Assembly: GCF_020741395.1 (NCBI RefSeq) | Contig: NZ_DYZA01000029.1 | Coordinates: forward strand, 1-28,470 | Source of the DNA: Mailhella massiliensis | Lineage (GTDB): Bacteria; Desulfobacterota; Desulfovibrionia; Desulfovibrionales; Desulfovibrionaceae | Length of the DNA stretch: 28,470 nt | Direction: 5' to 3' | Part shown: piece by piece, positions 24,244-28,470 of the stretch | Numbering within the stretch: position 1 is the stretch's first letter | Layout: the number at the start of each line of letters is the position of its first letter | Notes under the pieces: generated by a model | Told to the model about the DNA's origin: nothing | What the model saw: only the letters and a program-made list of their open reading frames with translations | Databases searched by the model: none | Position numbers and translations under genes: made by a program

Positions 24244-25824
24244 TCAGCGTTGCCCTGTGCGCCTTACGCGCCGCAGGAAGGGAGAGGCCACCACATAGAA
24301 ATAATCCCGGTGGAAAAACCAGGTCAGCACGAACCAGGAGCCTACGAACAGAATCCCGCCTGTAAGAAGCACGAGAAACTGCTGAAGCAGGGGATGCAGA
24401 CCGGAAAGCAGGCGGAAGCCGTCATGCATCACGGCGAGCATGATGCCGCAGCCGGGCATGGAAATAAGCGTATTGCGCCACGCTACGCCCCATATCCCGG
24501 CAAAGGCACCCCCGGCAAAGCGCCTCTCGGCAATGACGAGCAGCACCAGGGCGTACACGGCGATGCAGGCCGTGGTCACCAGCGCAACTCCCCGCGCCCC
24601 CATAAGCGGAATGAAAACAAGATATCCCGGCACGGCCAGGAACGTGGCCAGCGTGCCCACCACGGCGGGGGTGAGCGTGTCCTGCATGGCGTAGAAGGCG
24701 CGCCCCGTCACCTGCTGCAGGAGCCAGAAGGGCACGGCCAGCATCATGATCTGCAGAAGCGGAGCCGCCCCCACGGTGTGGGAAGAAGAAAAGCTTCCGC
24801 CCTCGAAAATGAAGCCCAGCACGGGGCCGGCGGCAGTGATCATCCAGGCCGTGACGGGAACGGCCACGATCATGCTGTTTTTCATGGTACTGCCGAGAGT
24901 GGCGCGGAATTTCTCCATATCCCCGTGCGCGGCAAGGGAAGCCAGGAAGGGGAAGGAGGCCACGCCCGCAGCCTGGGCCACCACGCCTACGGGCACCATC
25001 ATGATGCGTCGGGCATAGTTGAGCAGGCTCACGGCCCCTTCTCCGGCCAGGCTTCCGAAAATACGCACGAACTGCTCATCGAGCACCACCACGGACTGCC
25101 CTATCATGAGCGGCAGAGCCATGAAGAGAAACTTCTTCATAAGCGGGTGCGCAAGGCCGGGCATGAAGCGGAATCCGCCCGCGCGTACGGTAACGAGGGG
25201 AAGAAGAAAAGCTCCCACGGCCGCGCCTGCAAGCACACCCCAGCAGAATCCCTCCATGCCCCGGGCAAGGCCGAGATACGGCAGCCCCACGCCGAAAAGC
25301 AAGATGAAACCGTTGTACAAAAGGGGCATGAGCGCAGGCACCGCAAACTGATGGCGGATATAAAGCACGGCCGAAAGGCATGCCCCGGGCAGGAAAAAGA
25401 CCTGGGCAGGAAGTACGATGCGCAGAAAAGAAGTCAGCCTCTCGCACTGGGCCGCGTCGAACCCCGGCGCGACCAGAGGGGCGAGCGCGGGCGCGGCTGC
25501 CCATGCCAGGAGCGAAAGCACCCCGATGGAAAGCGTGGCCCAGCAGAACACCGTTCCGAAAAAGCGCCAGCCGTCGGCCTCATTCTCCTCAAAACGCCGG
25601 GACAAGAGCGGGATGAGCGTGATGGAAACATAACCTCCCGCCAGAAGATAGTTCAGAAAATCAGGGACGACAAAAGCCGCGAAATAAATGTCGGCTTCTC
25701 CCCCCGCTCCGAACTGCCAGGAAATGATCTTGTCGCGGAAAAGCCCCATGAAACGCGAGACAAGAACGCTGAACGCCATGATAAGGGCGGCCGCGCCCAT
25801 TTTCTGCCGTGAGGTAAGCGCCAT
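24244..25824 (-). CDS. murJ: lipid II flippase MurJ (MviN)
   Basis: Integral membrane protein of 526 aa with about 14 hydrophobic helices. In the MOP superfamily MurJ moves lipid II across the inner membrane for peptidoglycan synthesis. Family signatures are clear: the N-terminal VSRFMGLFRDKIISWQFG near 22-40 and ADIYFAAFVVPDFLNYLLAG near 44-63, then LIPLLSRRFEE with the conserved Pro and Arg. A further conserved block is GRAFYAMQDTLTPAVVGTL near 375-395. The ribosome binding site is weak. It is followed after 12 bp by ispH. Confidence 0.96.
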   Translation of the reverse strand: MALTSRQKMGAAALIMAFSVLVSRFMGLFRDKIISWQFGAGGEADIYFAAFVVPDFLNYLLAGGYVSITLIPLLSRRFEENEADGWRFFGTVFCWATLSIGVLSLLAWAAAPALAPLVAPGFDAAQCERLTSFLRIVLPAQVFFLPGACLSAVLYIRHQFAVPALMPLLYNGFILLFGVGLPYLGLARGMEGFCWGVLAGAAVGAFLLPLVTVRAGGFRFMPGLAHPLMKKFLFMALPLMIGQSVVVLDEQFVRIFGSLAGEGAVSLLNYARRIMMVPVGVVAQAAGVASFPFLASLAAHGDMEKFRATLGSTMKNSMIVAVPVTAWMITAAGPVLGFIFEGGSFSSSHTVGAAPLLQIMMLAVPFWLLQQVTGRAFYAMQDTLTPAVVGTLATFLAVPGYLVFIPLMGARGVALVTTACIAVYALVLLVIAERRFAGGAFAGIWGVAWRNTLISMPGCGIMLAVMHDGFRLLSGLHPLLQQFLVLLTGGILFVGSWFVLTWFFHRDYFYVVASPFLRRVRRTGQR

Positions 25825-25880
25825 ATCAGCCCATCAACCTTTTTTTACAGAACACAGCCCGGGGCACGCCCGACGGCTGA

Positions 25881-25912
25881 AAAAACGAACCGCCCCGGAG
25901 AAAATGCGGGGC
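25881..25912 (-). terminator. likely terminator after the cysteine-peptidase-like gene
   Basis: GCCCCG (25892-25897) pairs with CGGGGC (25907-25912). On the minus strand the stem is followed by GGTTCG and then a six-base T-run. It separates the gene ending at 25985 from murJ, supporting a separate transcript for murJ-ispH. Confidence 0.55.
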
Positions 25913-25984
25913 ATCCTCCATGCACCCATCATGCCACAACCCGCCGTTCCCGTACACTCGGCAGAGCTCCCCTCCGGCGCAAAA

Positions 25985-26566
25985 CTACAGCGGAAGCCCG
26001 AAAGAACGGGCATGCGAAAGTATGCGCACGCTCTCCGGCGGTATGACCACATACTCGCGGCTGAGCGGCCGCCATGCATCGGTAAGTTTCGCATACGGCA
26101 GACAGTAAAGCGCGCCCGCCTCCAGACTGCAGTCCAGAAAGTGCAGCCCTTCCATATCCATATAATGCCCCACCGTCCAATGATCCACATAGGGCTTTTC
26201 CGAAGGCGGAGCGATGCGCAGAAAACGGAATACCGAAACCAGGGGCATGGGGGGCCTTGCACAGGAACGGAGCGTTTCCCACACCTCTTCACTGCCGGCG
26301 TTCGCATCAAAGGGCGCGCGCACCTGAAGGGCAGGAAACTCGTGCCGCCGCACGTCGTCGAGCATGAAATCCACCAGCGCCGTGTAATCGGTCCTGTGCT
26401 CCAGAATCCGGCTGAACTCCTCGGGATCCGCCGCCTGTGCGGAGAGCGTACGGTTGAAAATCCTGCGAGCCTGCAGCGGCCCCAGGTTGAAAAGCACCTG
26501 GAGGGCGTTGAGCACCGCGTACATGGCGCAGAAATTGTCGATTTTTCCTTGATAGAACGGCTGCAT
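25985..26566 (-). CDS. C39/papain-like cysteine-peptidase-fold protein (193 aa)
   Basis: Small cytoplasmic-looking protein without signal peptide. The N-terminus FYQGKIDNFCAMYAVLNALQ has the Gln6-x6-Cys13 arrangement and following helix of papain-like and C39-like peptidases (oxyanion Gln, nucleophile Cys). Later His129 in VDHWTVGHYMDMEG and Asp145 in LHFLDCS fit the remaining triad positions. The Gly usually found after the Cys is Ala here. GGGAG precedes the ATG. It is alone between murJ and divergent metK. Peptidase, amidase or transglutaminase-like activity is possible; the substrate is unknown. A secreted effector role cannot be excluded, but no chaperone is nearby. Confidence 0.65.
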   Translation of the reverse strand: MQPFYQGKIDNFCAMYAVLNALQVLFNLGPLQARRIFNRTLSAQAADPEEFSRILEHRTDYTALVDFMLDDVRRHEFPALQVRAPFDANAGSEEVWETLRSCARPPMPLVSVFRFLRIAPPSEKPYVDHWTVGHYMDMEGLHFLDCSLEAGALYCLPYAKLTDAWRPLSREYVVIPPESVRILSHARSFGLPL

Positions 26567-26681
26567 GACAAACTCCCGGGCAGGCTGAGAAGCAGGAGGA
26601 CCCTGCGGCCATGCCAGGAGCCATCCTTCTGTTTTCCTTTTCTTTCAGGGATAGCCTTCCCATGATATCCCGTCAAGAAGC

Positions 26682-26710
26682 TGGACAGTCCGCACCGGCC
26701 TGTGTATAGT
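26682..26710 (+). promoter_or_regulatory. metK promoter
   Basis: TGGACA (26682-26687) and TATAGT (26705-26710) are separated by exactly 17 bp; each matches the sigma-70 consensus at five of six positions. Transcription should start near 26717, giving a leader of about 120 nt before metK. This is the best promoter in the window. Confidence 0.75.
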
Positions 26711-26716
26711 ATCTCC

Positions 26717-26836
26717 CGAAACGGCATATTACCATAACTTGATATAAAGATATGCCCCCTCTCTGGGCGCTTCCGGCCCAAGGCGTCCAGTCCCTACCGT
26801 AGCCTCCGGGCGCACAGTGAACTTCAAGGAGAGAAC
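26717..26836 (+). promoter_or_regulatory. structured 5' leader of metK
   Basis: The predicted leader holds GGCATAT (26723-26729) pairing perfectly with ATATGCC (26750-26756) around a 20-nt AT-rich loop. A second stem is CTGGGCGC/GCGTCCAG, with one wobble pair, at about 26762-26790. It competes with a shorter TGGGC/GCCCA pairing inside it. AAGGAGAG precedes the ATG. It does not look like SAM-I or SAM-II. Because metK makes SAM, feedback by a leader RNA is an obvious but unproven idea. The part of the intergenic region before the promoter (26567-26681) shows nothing clear. Confidence 0.35.
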
Positions 26837-28012
26837 ATGATCCCCTCTAAAGGCAGATACCTTTTCACCTCCGAATCCGTCACCGAAGGCCATCCCGACA
26901 AAGTGGCCGACCAGATTTCCGACGCCGTACTCGACGCCCTGCTGGCGCAGGATCCCGATTCCCATGTAGCCTGTGAAACCCTGGTGACTACCGGCATGGC
27001 TATTGTGGCCGGCGAGATCACCACAAAGGGCTATGCCGACCTGCCCGCCATTGTGCGCCGCACCATCCGGGAAATCGGCTATATCGGCTCCGACATGGGG
27101 TTCGACGCCCAGACCTGCGCCGTGATTTCTTCCATCGACAAGCAGTCCCCGGACATTGCCCAGGGCGTGGTCCGCGAAAATCCCGAAGACCAGGGCGCGG
27201 GCGACCAGGGCATGATGTTCGGCTTCGCTTCCAACGAAACTGACACCCTCATGCCCGCCCCCATCTACTGGGCGCACCAGCTTTCCCTCCAGCTTGCCCG
27301 TGTGCGCAAGAACGGCATTGTGGACTTCTTCCGCCCGGACGGAAAGACGCAGGTATCCTTTGAGTATATCGACGGCAAACCCGTGCGTATCAACAACGTA
27401 GTCATTTCCACCCAGCATTCCCCCAAGGTCAGCCACGACGACATTGTGGAAGCCGTGAAGAAGGAAGTCATACGCCCCATCCTGGAGCCCACCGGCTACT
27501 TCGACGAAAAGAACTGCGAAATCTTCATCAACACCACGGGCCGTTTCGTTATCGGCGGCCCCATGGGCGACTGCGGCCTCACCGGCCGCAAGATCATCCA
27601 GGACTCCTACGGCGGCATGGGCAATCACGGCGGCGGAGCCTTCTCCGGCAAGGATCCCTCCAAGGTAGACCGTTCCGGCGCGTACATGGCCCGCTATGTG
27701 GCCAAGAACATCGTGGCCGCCGGCCTTGCCGAGCTCTGCGAAGTGCAGATAGCCTACTGCATCGGCGTGGCCGAACCCGTCTCCGTGCTGGTGCACACCT
27801 TCGGTACCGGCAGGCTGCCTGATGACAGACTGACGGAAATCGTGCGCGAAGTGTTCGACCTGCGCCCCTACTTTATCTGCAAGCGCCTCGACCTCAAGCG
27901 CCCCATCTACACCAAGGCCTCCTGCTACGGCCACTTCGGCCGTGAGCTTCCCGAATTCACTTGGGAAAAGCGCGACGCCGTGGCGGATCTTCTCACCGCC
28001 GCCAAAATCTGA
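26837..28012 (+). CDS. metK: S-adenosylmethionine synthetase
   Basis: Cytoplasmic enzyme that joins methionine and ATP to give SAM, phosphate and diphosphate. Signature residues are visible: FTSESVTEGHPDKVADQISD at 10-29 (His19 and Asp21 of the ATP site), the GAGDQGMMFG loop near 120, and GGGAFSGKDPSKVDRSGAYM near 267-286, the phosphate-binding P-loop-like motif. The length of 391 aa is typical. AAGGAGAG gives a strong start. It is monocistronic, with its own promoter and a terminator 20 bp after the stop. Codon use is strongly biased to C/G-ending codons, as expected of a highly expressed gene. Confidence 0.98.
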   Translation: MIPSKGRYLFTSESVTEGHPDKVADQISDAVLDALLAQDPDSHVACETLVTTGMAIVAGEITTKGYADLPAIVRRTIREIGYIGSDMGFDAQTCAVISSIDKQSPDIAQGVVRENPEDQGAGDQGMMFGFASNETDTLMPAPIYWAHQLSLQLARVRKNGIVDFFRPDGKTQVSFEYIDGKPVRINNVVISTQHSPKVSHDDIVEAVKKEVIRPILEPTGYFDEKNCEIFINTTGRFVIGGPMGDCGLTGRKIIQDSYGGMGNHGGGAFSGKDPSKVDRSGAYMARYVAKNIVAAGLAELCEVQIAYCIGVAEPVSVLVHTFGTGRLPDDRLTEIVREVFDLRPYFICKRLDLKRPIYTKASCYGHFGRELPEFTWEKRDAVADLLTAAKI

Positions 28013-28027
28013 CGATAAGCGACAATA

Positions 28028-28073
28028 CAAAAAGGGAGGGAGCGGCGTAAAAGCGCCTTTCCCTCCTTTTTTC
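28028..28073. terminator. bidirectional terminator between metK and the sigma-54 regulator
   Basis: An A-rich arm with GGAGGGA (28035-28041) pairs with TCCCTCC (28060-28066), extended by AAAA/TTTT outside and GGCG/CGCC inside. TTTTTT follows on the plus strand, and the complementary A-tract gives T on the minus strand. It serves both convergent genes. Confidence 0.88.
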
Positions 28074-28089
28074 ATGCCTCCCCGCGTCT

Positions 28090-28470
28090 TCACTTCGGCA
28101 TTGAAACGTCTTTCAGGTAATCCGCAAGCCTCACGATGGAACGAATCTGCTCCTCCGACAATTGGTCCAGCACCTGCTGCACGGCTTTCCCTCCGCCTTT
28201 ATTTCTGACGATATTATATTTCTTCATCTTATAATATAATGTGCTTCTTGGGATAGCAAGTTCCGCAATGACTTTTTTCATATCCCAGTTATTTTTTTCA
28301 AGAGATGAAATAATTTTCTCTTTTTCACTCAACCGTATATTATTCATATTTCCTTCTGATTTTGAAGGTAACATAAATGAAGGCAATGATGAAGCCGTAA
28401 TAACGGAACCGTTTGTCATATATACGGCACGTTCTATGACATTTTCCAGTTCTCTGATATTGCCCGGCCA
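28090..28470 (-). CDS. sigma-54-dependent transcriptional regulator (C-terminal fragment, cut by window edge)
   Basis: The 5' part lies outside the window, so 126 codons are seen. The first residues, WPGNIRELENVIERAVYMTN, are the end of the AAA+ sigma-54-interaction domain. A linker and a Fis-type helix-turn-helix follow (EKNNWDMKKVIAELAIPRST then LYYKMKKYNIV). An unusual C-terminal extension of about 35 residues follows (VQQVLDQLSEEQIRSIVRLA), probably helical. Such proteins hydrolyse ATP to open sigma-54 promoters; the sensory domain is unseen. The DNA encoding the linker and HTH is markedly AT-rich compared with the rest of the window. The target is unknown. I found no convincing -24/-12 sigma-54 promoter among the neighbouring genes. 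Confidence 0.93.
   Translation of the reverse strand, partial: WPGNIRELENVIERAVYMTNGSVITASSLPSFMLPSKSEGNMNNIRLSEKEKIISSLEKNNWDMKKVIAELAIPRSTLYYKMKKYNIVRNKGGGKAVQQVLDQLSEEQIRSIVRLADYLKDVSMPK

Noticed and set aside
23857..25812. 651-codon plus-strand frame opposite murJ and ispH
   Set aside because: Antisense of two well-identified genes; His/Gly-rich low-quality protein.
26717..26836. SAM-I (S-box) riboswitch before metK
   Set aside because: The four-way junction and conserved core of SAM-I are not recognisable and the leader is too short.
26729..28093. 454-codon open frame opposite metK
   Set aside because: It is the antisense of metK, which is unmistakable; such long frames arise from high GC and biased third positions. 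The sequence is Gly/His/Val-rich and fits no family.

Overview
This window most likely comes from a gut sulfidogenic deltaproteobacterium of the Desulfovibrionaceae type (Bilophila, Desulfovibrio, Mailhella or Lawsonia-like). That is an inference. It rests on high GC, the style of the AprA-like flavoprotein plus polyferredoxin module, the IS110 relic, the sigma-54 regulator, and class-I type III secretion chaperones beside giant proteins. No rRNA, tRNA or CRISPR array was seen.

Layout. (1) 1-1498: gene-poor, lower-GC left flank with one doubtful minus-strand ORF and a pair of 11-bp-phased direct repeats. (2) 1499-10843: the most interesting region, two convergent gene pairs. The plus-strand pair is a 1427-aa protein followed by a 152-aa CesT-like chaperone. 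The minus-strand pair is a 162-aa CesT-like chaperone followed by a 1237-aa protein. They meet tail to tail at a two-hairpin terminator zone (6549-6616). I read this as a type III effector/chaperone island; neither giant protein belongs to a family I can name with confidence. (3) 11071-15536: minus-strand operon of an AprA/FrdA-like flavoprotein, a 2[4Fe-4S] ferredoxin, a 45-aa membrane protein, a sodium:solute symporter and possibly a hypothetical protein. It looks like an uptake-plus-redox module for an unknown organic substrate. (4) 15966-16908: a badly decayed IS110-family transposase on the plus strand. (5) 17231-23164: minus-strand envelope cluster. In transcription order it holds an OmpR-type regulator, a histidine kinase with a His/Met-rich periplasmic loop, three tiny His/Pro-rich exported proteins, a DegP-type protease, a YajG-like lipoprotein and a small hypothetical protein. 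(6) 23371-25824: minus-strand ispH and murJ housekeeping pair. (7) 25985-26566: a small C39/papain-like cysteine-peptidase-fold protein, minus strand. (8) 26837-28012: metK on the plus strand with a good sigma-70-type promoter and a structured 5' leader. (9) 28090-28470: C-terminal end of a sigma-54-dependent regulator, minus strand, cut by the window edge and AT-rich.

How the genes may work together. The chaperones probably keep the giant proteins secretion-competent; the secretion apparatus itself is not in this window. The flavoprotein, ferredoxin and symporter probably act on one imported substrate. The two-component system, small exported proteins and DegP look like a Cpx-like envelope-stress or metal-stress unit. 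IspH and MurJ serve isoprenoid/undecaprenyl and lipid II metabolism, and MetK makes S-adenosylmethionine.
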